Part shown: positions 1 to 5,759 of the stretch, piece by piece
Numbering within the stretch: position 1 is the stretch's first letter
Layout of the letters: each line of letters starts with the position of its first letter
Assembly (NCBI GenBank): GCA_038528235.1
Contig: JBCBEX010000087.1
Location: 1 to 17,299, forward strand
Length of the DNA stretch: 17,299 nucleotides
Source of the DNA: JBCBEX01 sp038528235
Lineage (GTDB): Bacteria; Bacteroidota; Rhodothermia; Rhodothermales; Rubricoccaceae
Direction: 5' to 3'
Program-made: the position numbers and the translations under genes
Notes under the pieces: model-generated
Seen by the model: the letters and a program-made list of their open reading frames with translations, nothing else
Databases searched by the model: none
What the model was told of the DNA's origin: nothing

Positions 1-174
1 ATGAGCTTCGAGCCATGCCCGAACGTGCTGCGACGTGTTCTCCAGCGCAAACCCAATCTCGGGATGCTGATGGAGATACCGCCGCAACGGTTGCAACAGG
101 TCGAGCAGGTCGCGGTCGCTCAGCGAAGGGGTGAGCTCAGCGCGCGGGGTGTCCAGTGTGGGAGCAACGGACAT
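1..174 (-). CDS. M20-family amidohydrolase, N-terminal fragment (runs off left edge)
   Basis: The minus strand has an open frame from an ATG at 174 to base 1, giving 58 codons. The piece LRRYLHQHPEIGF, followed by a helix ending in VRAWLEAH, matches the well-known N-terminus of M20D metallo-amidohydrolases (IAA-amino-acid, hippurate or N-acyl amino-acid hydrolases), where R-x-LHxHPE-x-GF begins the catalytic domain. Family members are about 390-440 residues, so only about one seventh is present; the metal-binding residues lie outside and specificity cannot be judged. It follows the GCS2-family gene on the same strand after about 97 bp, so co-transcription is possible. No Shine-Dalgarno sequence is seen before the ATG. 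The plus-strand frame over this stretch is a shadow. Confidence 0.78.
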   Translation of the reverse strand, partial: MSVAPTLDTPRAELTPSLSDRDLLDLLQPLRRYLHQHPEIGFALENTSQHVRAWLEAH

Positions 175-271
175 AAGGAAGGAGACGATCTACAGGGTAT
201 CGCCCGGGGATAGACGTTCTCGGGCATTCATCGGCATGGTCAAGCGGGACACCGCTCAGAGCGGGTGGCCG

Positions 272-1429
272 CTAAACCACGTCTGCCCGCAATTCGTTCG
301 CCAGATTTGCGACGATCGCGGCGAGTCGGTCGAGCTCGTTGCCCGTAGCGCCGCTATGTACCACGCGCTGCCGCTCGTAGGAAGCCCCTCGTTGCAGGAT
401 GCGGCGGACCGTTTGCAACTCCGCGAAGCAGTGGAGACGGTGGGCATAGCTCTCCAACTCAGCGAGGAGAGCGGGGATCGATTCGCGGAGTGGCCGTTGG
501 TCGCCTGTGTTGCTGGTGATGACGACCGCGTCGAGGCCGTTGCGGCACGCGCGCCACTTGTTCTCGCGGACGATCCACGGGCGCAAGATGGTCATCGGGT
601 GTCCCTTGTCATAGCACTCCGACAGCCATACTACGAGGGACTGGACCAGAGCGACGAGCGCCATCGTCTCGGTGAGCGTGCTCGGGGCGTCACAGATGCG
701 GATTTCGAGCGTGCCGAAGCCAGGGTGCGGGCGGATGTCCCACCAGATCTCGCGGATCGTCTGGATAGCCCCCGCGCGGATCAGCGTGTTCATGAACTGC
801 TGGAACTCGCTGTAATTCGCCAGCCGGTAGGGGAGGCCGGCGGTAGGCATCCCCTCGAAGATTTTCGTGCGCGTCGACGCGAGGCCGCTATCCTCGTGGT
901 CAGCGTATGGGGACGAGGCAGAGAGCGCAAGCAAGTGAGGGAGAAAGGTGGTCAGCCCGTTCATCACCGCAATGGCTTTCTCACCGCTTTCGACACCAAC
1001 ATGTACGTGCAGGCCGTAGATGAGGAGCCGCCGGGCAGGCCACTGAATGCGCTGGACGAGTTGCTCGTAGCGCTCGTTTGGGAAGATGTCCTGTTCGCGC
1101 CACTGCGCAAACGGGTGCATCGCCGCCGACGCGAATGTGAAGCCTAACTCGTCGCCGATGTCGTAGAGCGTACCAAACGTTTCAGAGAGGTCCGCGCGTG
1201 CGTCTGCAACGGTGTCACAGATGCCGGTGATGATCTCTACCGTCGACTGCGTCAACTCCTGCTTGATCTTAGGATGATCGCCAACGCGGTCCAGGATCTG
1301 TGTAGAGCCAGACGTGAGGTTGAAGGTGGTCGGATCGACGATCTGTACTTCCAACTCAACGCCCAAGGTGGGGCGAGGGGAGCCATTAAACGGGATTTCC
1401 GTGATGGAATCGAACGCAGTCAGGGCCAT
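272..1429 (-). CDS. GCS2-family carboxylate-amine ligase (glutamate-cysteine ligase type, YbdK-like)
   Basis: Encodes 385 residues, close to the usual 370-390 of this family, which forms ATP-dependent gamma-glutamyl amide bonds such as gamma-glutamylcysteine. Visible motifs are GVELE at residues 23-27 (metal/ATP-binding strand), HVHVG at 141-145, ALSASSP at 168-174, STRT at 185-188 before a GLP turn, and GTLEIRICD at 239-247. Together these are diagnostic of GCS2. The frame stays open upstream to an ATG at 1549, but that extension is partly encoded by an intrinsic terminator of the preceding gene, and GCS2 homology begins just after the ATG at 1429, so 1429 is chosen. The terminator upstream implies its own promoter between about 1430 and 1520. 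Whether the substrate is cysteine or another amine cannot be read from sequence; YbdK-type enzymes have weak GCL activity. Confidence 0.9.
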   Translation of the reverse strand: MALTAFDSITEIPFNGSPRPTLGVELEVQIVDPTTFNLTSGSTQILDRVGDHPKIKQELTQSTVEIITGICDTVADARADLSETFGTLYDIGDELGFTFASAAMHPFAQWREQDIFPNERYEQLVQRIQWPARRLLIYGLHVHVGVESGEKAIAVMNGLTTFLPHLLALSASSPYADHEDSGLASTRTKIFEGMPTAGLPYRLANYSEFQQFMNTLIRAGAIQTIREIWWDIRPHPGFGTLEIRICDAPSTLTETMALVALVQSLVVWLSECYDKGHPMTILRPWIVRENKWRACRNGLDAVVITSNTGDQRPLRESIPALLAELESYAHRLHCFAELQTVRRILQRGASYERQRVVHSGATGNELDRLAAIVANLANELRADVV

Positions 1430-1521
1430 CGGTGGTAAGGCTGTAAGCGGGTGAACGTGCTGGAAAGTAGGCACGTCGCAGCGAATCGAAAAGCAGCGGG
1501 GTAGGGCGGATCGTGGCTCAA

Positions 1522-1555
1522 GAAAAACGCCCGGACGGCGAGTAGCCATCCGGGC
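1522..1555 (-). terminator. Rho-independent terminator of the upstream acidic-protein gene
   Basis: Read on the minus strand, GCCCGGATGG, a 7-base loop CTACTCG, and CCGTCCGGGC form a 10-bp stem (one G-U pair) followed by GTTTTTCTT. It lies about 40 bp after the stop of the minus-strand gene at 1597 and about 90 bp before the GCS2 start, so it separates the two into different transcription units. It also explains the false N-terminal extension of the GCS2 frame. Confidence 0.88.
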
Positions 1556-1596
1556 GGGGTCAGCCTGTGCTTAGCTGCCGATTCCGACGCCAGAGT

Positions 1597-2517
1597 CTAG
1601 GCGTGAAACAAGTCGTCGTAGCGCGCCAGCATGCGTTCAGCTTCGGCGCGAAGTGCGGGCAGTTCGTCGTCGGCTGTCGCAAGCGTTGGAAGAAGCGCGG
1701 CGAGACGGTCCGCGCGATCAGGCTGCTGCGCGAGGGTCCAGTAGGCGTCGGCGCGGTGGAGCGCAGCTTCGAATCGGGAGGGGTCAGCTTGCACGACTGG
1801 GTCGTCGAGCAGCGGTAGTGCAAAGAGCGCGCGCGCATCGCACTCACGCCCCGGATCGAAGGCAGCGTCGGCAGTCGTGTCGAGCAGGGCCTCCAGCGAA
1901 AGCGTGGGGGCCTCAGTGGCTTCCGCCTCCTGACGTACGTCGGACGGCAGAGCCTCCCACGCCTCGCCCATGGCCGTGAGCAGGTCAGCAAAGTCCTCCC
2001 AAGCTTCGGCGTCAGCGTCGGGGCCGTAGCAGTGGGTTAGAAGGGTGCCGCGTTGTGCATCGCGTGCCGCAGCATCGAGGCTAAAGAAGGCCCAGAGCAG
2101 CCGTGCGGTTTCCAACAGCGTGACGACCGTCGCGTCGGCGCTGTCGCGTGCAGCCGTGAGCTCGTAGGCTTCCTGCTCGTCCACACCGTAGCGTTCGAGA
2201 AGGGGGCGCGCAAACGTGACGAGCGGGCTGAACTGCACACCAGATGCTCCAGTCAGGAGGGCGTCTACCCGCTCAGCGTCGACGCGCTGCTGAGTCGGAT
2301 CGTCGAACCGTGTTGGCTCGTCGAGATCGATCGCGTTGAACGCAGCCCCGTCTCCTGCGTGCGCGTCGAGGTCGGTGAGTTCAGCGTCGTAGAGTGTGTC
2401 GTGGTCGAGACGGTAGTCAGCGTCGAGGCGATCGTCGTGCCAAGCGGTCATGGATGCAGGAGCAGTTGGGGGAGCGGGAGCAAGTGCCTCCGAGAGCGGC
2501 GTGCCGTCCAAGCCCAT
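1597..2517 (-). CDS. Acidic soluble protein of unknown function
   Basis: About 306 residues if begun at the ATG at 2517. I do not recognise a family. The protein is rich in Asp, Glu, Ala and Leu, has no signal peptide or membrane span, and looks mostly helical, ending in LLPTLATADDELPALRAEAERM and a short tail. Coding status is supported by strong G/C bias at third codon positions over some 280 codons and by the intrinsic terminator just after its stop. The start is uncertain. An ATG at 2577 would put a perfect 8-bp inverted repeat inside the gene. The ATG at 2451 (MTAWHDDR) is attractive because the codons just before it (an Ala/Pro-rich stretch) lose the G/C third-position bias. The ATG at 2517 is a compromise. 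The gene lies downstream of the alpha-oxoamine synthase on the same strand, but hairpins lie between them. Confidence 0.72.
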   Translation of the reverse strand: MGLDGTPLSEALAPAPPTAPASMTAWHDDRLDADYRLDHDTLYDAELTDLDAHAGDGAAFNAIDLDEPTRFDDPTQQRVDAERVDALLTGASGVQFSPLVTFARPLLERYGVDEQEAYELTAARDSADATVVTLLETARLLWAFFSLDAAARDAQRGTLLTHCYGPDADAEAWEDFADLLTAMGEAWEALPSDVRQEAEATEAPTLSLEALLDTTADAAFDPGRECDARALFALPLLDDPVVQADPSRFEAALHRADAYWTLAQQPDRADRLAALLPTLATADDELPALRAEAERMLARYDDLFHA

Positions 2518-2545
2518 AGGTCGCCAAACGTTCCGGACAGCACGA

Positions 2546-2567
2546 CCGTGCGACATTCTTCGCACGG
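2546..2567. repeat. Perfect 8-bp inverted repeat upstream of the acidic-protein gene
   Basis: CCGTGCGA, a 6-base spacer CATTCT, and TCGCACGG form a perfect palindromic pair. It lies 29 bp upstream of the chosen start of the minus-strand gene ending at 1597. It could be an operator or an RNA hairpin in the leader. Its TCGCACG/CGTGCGA core recurs in the larger inverted repeat at 2648-2683. Confidence 0.6.
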
Positions 2568-2647
2568 TATCCGACACTTGTCACAGGGTATTTGAAACCG
2601 TGCCTTCCAGAGACGCAGACCGTGGCCTCAACCGCCAAGCAGGGCGG

Positions 2648-2683
2648 CCGCCTCGCACGAGCCATAGTGACCGTGCGAGGCGG
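2648..2683. repeat. 12-bp inverted repeat after the alpha-oxoamine synthase gene
   Basis: CCGCCTCGCACG, a 12-base loop, and CGTGCGAGGCGG are exact reverse complements, extended by a possible G-U pair. The element lies about 40 bp beyond the stop of the minus-strand gene at 2722, where a transcript-end hairpin would sit. No T-run follows on either strand, so it is not a standard intrinsic terminator. It could stabilise the mRNA end or bind a protein. Confidence 0.6.
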
Positions 2684-2721
2684 TGTGAGATCGAGCCGTG
2701 TAGAGCCCGCAACAATGCGGT

Positions 2722-4038
2722 CTAGCTCTCCGCGAGAGGCTCAAGGACGGCATCGCCGGGCTTCACGCCTTCGGGTGCAAACTCCGCCCACACCTCCTCG
2801 ATGGCGGTGAGCAAGCGATCGAGGTCCGCCGTGGTATGCGACGCCATCAAGCTGATCCGGAAACGTTGCTGGCTGACCTTGACGGCTGGATACTCAATGT
2901 GGTTGAGGAAAAGACCACGCTCGTGAAATGCGCGGGCGGCGGCCCGTAAATCCATGCCCACCGGGACGGGCAGTGGTAGGATGCCAGTGTTTCCGCTCGC
3001 CGCGAAGCCCAACGCTCGAAGACCCCGGGCGAGGTAGGCCGCGTTGTCGATGAGGCGGGTCTGCAATTCCGGTTCCTGATCCAGAAGATCGAGACCAGCG
3101 AGGACCGCCGCGACGGTGGTGGGCGGGAGCGAGGCGGAGAAGACATAGGCGCGAGACGCGAGGCGGAGGTAGTCCGCGATGGGCTTCGTCGTTGCTGCAA
3201 AGCCGCCCGAGACGCCGAACGCTTTGGAGAACGTGCCTACGATCACGTCTACGCGGCCCTCAACCCCGAACCGAGTGGCCGTGCCTCGCCCACCCGGCGC
3301 AGCGACACCCGTTCCGTGCGCATCGTCCAGGATGCTGATGGCCCCGTGGCGTTGACACGTGTCGATGATGTCTGCGAGCGGCGCGAAGTCGCCGTCCATC
3401 GAGTAGATCCCCTCGATGCCGACGTAGCGGTCTCCGGGTTGCTCGTGCATGGCTGCGAGCAACGCGTCCAACTCGTCGAGGTCGTTGTGCGGAAACGAGG
3501 TCATCGAGGTGCCGCCGAGCCGCACGCCGTCGATGAACGAGGCGTGGCTAAGGGCGTCGTACACAATGTGGTCTTGGGGCGTCGGGAGGGCACTCATCAC
3601 GCCGACGTTAGCGCTGTAGCCACTGCCGTAGAGCACGCAGTCCTCGCACCCCTCAAACTCAGCGAGACGCTCTTCGAGTTCGCGGTGCAACAGCGAATAG
3701 CCGTTGAGCAGCGGCGGCCCGCCAACACCAACGCCGAACTGCCGGATGGCTTCGTGCACACGCTCGCGTACGTAGGGGTGGTTGGTGAGGCCGAGGTAGC
3801 TGTTCGAGCCAAACATGAGCATCGGCTGCGTGGCTCCGGTCCTGTCGGCCACGAGCACCTCGCGGTCGATTGGAGAGCAAACGATCCGGGAGCCGACCCC
3901 GCCCATGCTTTCCTGTTTTGCTCCGGCGAGCCATGTAGAGAAGAGCGCAGCGCGCTCATGGAGGGGAAGACGGCGGCCGCGAACGAGCACATCGCGAACC
4001 GTCAGCGACTTCCCCTTGGCGGATCCCAGGGTCGTCAT
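2722..4038 (-). CDS. Alpha-oxoamine synthase: serine palmitoyltransferase / AONS / cysteate acyltransferase family (PLP enzyme)
   Basis: A 438-residue fold-type I PLP enzyme that condenses an amino acid with an acyl thioester, with loss of CO2. Motifs in order are FGSNSYLGL (76-84), GPPLLNGYSLLHRELE (107-122), YGSGYSANVGV (137-147), SHASFIDG with the PLP-stacking His165, LDDAHGTG with Asp238 and His241, and GTFSKAFG with the Schiff-base Lys272, then GGF and YVFSAS. The chain is about 40 residues longer at the N-terminus than biotin-type AONS. That extension, and the lack of any bio genes nearby, favour a lipid role: serine palmitoyltransferase (sphingolipids) or cysteate fatty-acyl transferase (capnine sulfonolipids, known from Salinibacter and Flavobacterium). 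AONS or glycine C-acetyltransferase cannot be excluded. It is a single gene with a good promoter about 60 bp upstream. Confidence 0.88.
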   Translation of the reverse strand: MTTLGSAKGKSLTVRDVLVRGRRLPLHERAALFSTWLAGAKQESMGGVGSRIVCSPIDREVLVADRTGATQPMLMFGSNSYLGLTNHPYVRERVHEAIRQFGVGVGGPPLLNGYSLLHRELEERLAEFEGCEDCVLYGSGYSANVGVMSALPTPQDHIVYDALSHASFIDGVRLGGTSMTSFPHNDLDELDALLAAMHEQPGDRYVGIEGIYSMDGDFAPLADIIDTCQRHGAISILDDAHGTGVAAPGGRGTATRFGVEGRVDVIVGTFSKAFGVSGGFAATTKPIADYLRLASRAYVFSASLPPTTVAAVLAGLDLLDQEPELQTRLIDNAAYLARGLRALGFAASGNTGILPLPVPVGMDLRAAARAFHERGLFLNHIEYPAVKVSQQRFRISLMASHTTADLDRLLTAIEEVWAEFAPEGVKPGDAVLEPLAES

Positions 4039-4103
4039 CGAGAGAGTGGTGGTGAGTTGGTGGTGGACGCTAAGTAGCCATGAAATCGCGGAATGATTCC
4101 CAA

Positions 4104-4132
4104 TAATTAGCGTGTGTGTAAAAAAGAAACAA
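4104..4132 (-). promoter_or_regulatory. Predicted promoter of the alpha-oxoamine synthase gene
   Basis: On the minus strand TTGTTT (4132-4127) is separated by exactly 17 bp from TAATTA (4109-4104), continuing TTGGG. This resembles both a sigma-70 promoter and, loosely, the Bacteroidota TAnnTTTG element. The start of transcription would fall near 4097, leaving a leader of about 60 bases before the ATG at 4038. The region is sharply AT-rich against the GC-rich surroundings. Confidence 0.55.
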
Positions 4133-4147
4133 CACTGTGTCTAATTA
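4104..4147. repeat. 7-bp inverted repeat flanking the -35 region
   Basis: TAATTAG at 4104-4110 and CTAATTA at 4141-4147 are exact reverse complements separated by 30 bp. The left arm coincides with the -10 box of the minus-strand promoter. Such spacing could allow a dimeric regulator to span the promoter, but AT-rich DNA makes chance matches easier. Confidence 0.4.
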
Positions 4148-4162
4148 ATCCATAGGACATCC

Positions 4163-4197
4163 TTGTCAAGGCGTGTGGTTTCTTGGACTACAATTTG
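4163..4197 (+). promoter_or_regulatory. Possible plus-strand promoter for the 75-residue ORF
   Basis: TTGTCA (4163-4168) and TACAAT (4189-4194) lie 20 bp apart, and the latter runs on into TTTG, giving TACAATTTG, one base longer than the Bacteroidota TAnnTTTG consensus. The ATG of the small ORF is about 47 bp downstream. The spacing is too long for a standard sigma-70 promoter, so this is tentative. Confidence 0.35.
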
Positions 4198-4215
4198 ATA
4201 GGTCTGTGAAACCAC
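4175..4215. repeat. 8-bp inverted repeat around the possible plus-strand -10 box
   Basis: GTGGTTTC (4175-4182) and GAAACCAC (4208-4215) are exact reverse complements separated by 25 bp, with the TACAATTTG segment between them. It could be an operator for the adjacent plus-strand ORF, or the arms of a leader hairpin. Confidence 0.45.
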
Positions 4216-4243
4216 GCATCGTCCCTTTTGCAGCAAGACCGTT

Positions 4244-4471
4244 ATGAACCGAGGCTCTGAGGGTTCACCCGACATTTCTCACGAGTCGATCGGGCTCACG
4301 CTGGTCCGCCTTGCATGCGGGAGTGGTGCCCATTTGTCACTGTGGCACCAGCTTTTATGGGAGTCCTATCTCGACGCCGGCCAACCCTTCGGTGTCACAG
4401 AGGCAGACTGCCTGCGGTGGTGGGAAGCTCAGGTCAACGCGGAAGACTCCTTACTTCCGGACCCGCAGTAG
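4244..4471 (+). CDS. Possible 75-residue protein of unknown function
   Basis: ATG to TAG, on the opposite strand to both neighbours, in the gap between the alpha-oxoamine synthase and the LptF/G permease. The product has an amphipathic, Trp-rich middle (LWHQLLWESYLDAGQPFGVTE) and a WWEAQVNAE segment. It has no signal peptide or membrane span, and I recognise no family. Support comes from a possible promoter and inverted repeat just upstream, and from a frame that fills the gap. Against it are its short length, the lack of a ribosome-binding site (normal here), and a 21-bp tail-to-tail overlap with the end of the permease gene. Confidence 0.42.
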   Translation: MNRGSEGSPDISHESIGLTLVRLACGSGAHLSLWHQLLWESYLDAGQPFGVTEADCLRWWEAQVNAEDSLLPDPQ

Positions 4472-5545
4472 CAACGAAATGGCGACGCCGGCGAAGAGCA
4501 GGTGGGCGAGCCAGGCTGCAAGGGCGGGCGGCAAGTTCTCTGAATAGCCAAAGGGCTCGATGACTTTCTGCAACGCCAGATAGACGAAGGCAACGCCAAG
4601 GCCTAGTGTCATTTGAGCCGCCTGCCCTCCGCGCCGTCGCACCGACGCAAGCGGGACGCCGAGGACAACCAGGATGAGATTCGCGAACGGGTAGGCGAAC
4701 TTCGTGTAGTAGCCCACCTCTGGTCGTCCCGTCTTCTGGGCTCCGGCACGTTCGAGAGCCGCCAGATACGCGCGTGCTTCAGGAATCGTGAGCCGCTCTG
4801 CGTCCCGTTCGGTTCGGGCGAGGTCGCGCGGTTGCACGGTCAGCGCGGTGTCCAGTGCTTGCACAAAGCTCCGGGACTCAGACCCGTCCGGGTGAAACGT
4901 TCGACGAGTAGCCCCCTGCAGGGTCCACACGCCGAGGGAGTCGTTCCAGAGCGCCTCAGTGGCATCCAGACGGCGCACGATGCGCGTACCGTCGTCACCC
5001 TCCTCGAAGTCCTGCAGCGACACGCGGAAGCCGCGGGAGCGAGCGCGGTCATAGAAGCCCACCATCAAGAGCGAACCTGGTGCATTCTGCCGGTAAAGCT
5101 CCGTGACTTCGGCACCCTCCGGGGCAGACTTGTAGTACTGCTCCTGAAAATCGAGGACGGTCACGTTGGCTCGTGGCACCACGTAGCCATTGAACCACAA
5201 CATGAAGCCGGTCACGAGTAGCCCTACCAGCATAAACGGCGCGAGAATGCGGTAGAGCGAGACGCCAGCCATGGTCATCGCCGCCAGCTGGAGCGACTGG
5301 CTAAGCCGCGCCGTGGTGTAGATCGTGGCAAGGAACAGCGCGAGCGGGCTCGTGAGCTTGACGATCTCCGGGATGTAATTCAGGTAGTACGTCCCGAAGA
5401 CCTGCTTCTGCGTCGCGCCGCGGTCGATGAAGTCGTCGATGTACTCCACGTAGTCAAGCACCACGAAGAACACGATCAGCAGCGCGATCAAGAAGACGGA
5501 CGCAATGCTGAAGCGCAGGATGATGTGGCGGTCGAACGTGGTCAA
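4451..5545 (-). CDS. LptF/LptG (YjgP/YjgQ) family permease
   Basis: A 364-residue inner-membrane subunit of the Lpt complex, which with LptB extracts lipopolysaccharide and passes it to LptC and the periplasmic bridge. The layout is the family's: three N-terminal membrane helices (about 12-32, 58-80, 100-122), a periplasmic beta-jellyroll of about 150 residues (130-275), then three C-terminal helices (about 282-305, 310-330, 340-360). The conserved FDRHIILRF start, the YYLNYIPEIVKLTSPLAL segment and KFAYPFANLILVVLGVPLA are typical. The start is TTG: an in-frame TAG lies two codons upstream and no ATG occurs near the N-terminus, while homology begins at once. LptF and LptG cannot be separated with confidence, and no partner subunit is next to it. 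A GGTCGAA tandem repeat begins 10 bp upstream of the start codon. Confidence 0.9.
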   Translation of the reverse strand: MTTFDRHIILRFSIASVFLIALLIVFFVVLDYVEYIDDFIDRGATQKQVFGTYYLNYIPEIVKLTSPLALFLATIYTTARLSQSLQLAAMTMAGVSLYRILAPFMLVGLLVTGFMLWFNGYVVPRANVTVLDFQEQYYKSAPEGAEVTELYRQNAPGSLLMVGFYDRARSRGFRVSLQDFEEGDDGTRIVRRLDATEALWNDSLGVWTLQGATRRTFHPDGSESRSFVQALDTALTVQPRDLARTERDAERLTIPEARAYLAALERAGAQKTGRPEVGYYTKFAYPFANLILVVLGVPLASVRRRGGQAAQMTLGLGVAFVYLALQKVIEPFGYSENLPPALAAWLAHLLFAGVAISLLLRVRK

Positions 5546-5554
5546 GCTCTAGCG

Positions 5555-5589
5555 GGTCGAAGGTCGAAGGTCGAAGGTCGAAGGTCGAA
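5555..5589. repeat. Heptanucleotide tandem repeat, GGTCGAA x5
   Basis: Five exact, head-to-tail copies of GGTCGAA occupy 35 bp in the 214-bp divergent spacer between the LptF/G permease (minus) and sucC (plus), close to the permease TTG start. The unit differs by one base from GGTCGCA, the unit in the spacers after the permeases at 12486 and 14970. It resembles the short tandemly repeated repetitive sequences known from cyanobacteria. In the minus-strand frame it would encode repeated STFDLRP, a common false ORF. Confidence 0.9.
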
Positions 5590-5759
5590 AGGTGCAGGGC
5601 GGGTTCGCTCTCGTCAAGCTGCAGCGTCGATCTCCCCAATATTCCCTCGGAGTGGGAGGCGTCTCGTCCCAGACTTCGCACTTCTTCCTTCTGCCGTCCC
5701 GCTTCCCAGGCGTAGCTTAACGCAACCGCTTTTCTATCCAGTCAGCCTCTCCGTCGTAC

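Noticed and set aside
247..267. Imperfect stem (CACCGCT/AGCGGGTG) after the GCS2-family stop
   Set aside because: Short, bulged and without a T-run; not convincing as a terminator.
131..1147. 338-residue plus-strand frame
   Set aside because: It is antisense to the GCS2-family gene, which has the motifs and correct length.
1430..1549. 40-residue N-terminal extension of the GCS2-family protein
   Set aside because: Its first codons are made from the intrinsic terminator stem of the preceding gene, and homology starts after the ATG at 1429.
5454..5681. 75-residue minus-strand ORF containing STFDLRP repeats
   Set aside because: It is the translation of the GGTCGAA tandem array plus the out-of-frame start of the LptF/G gene.
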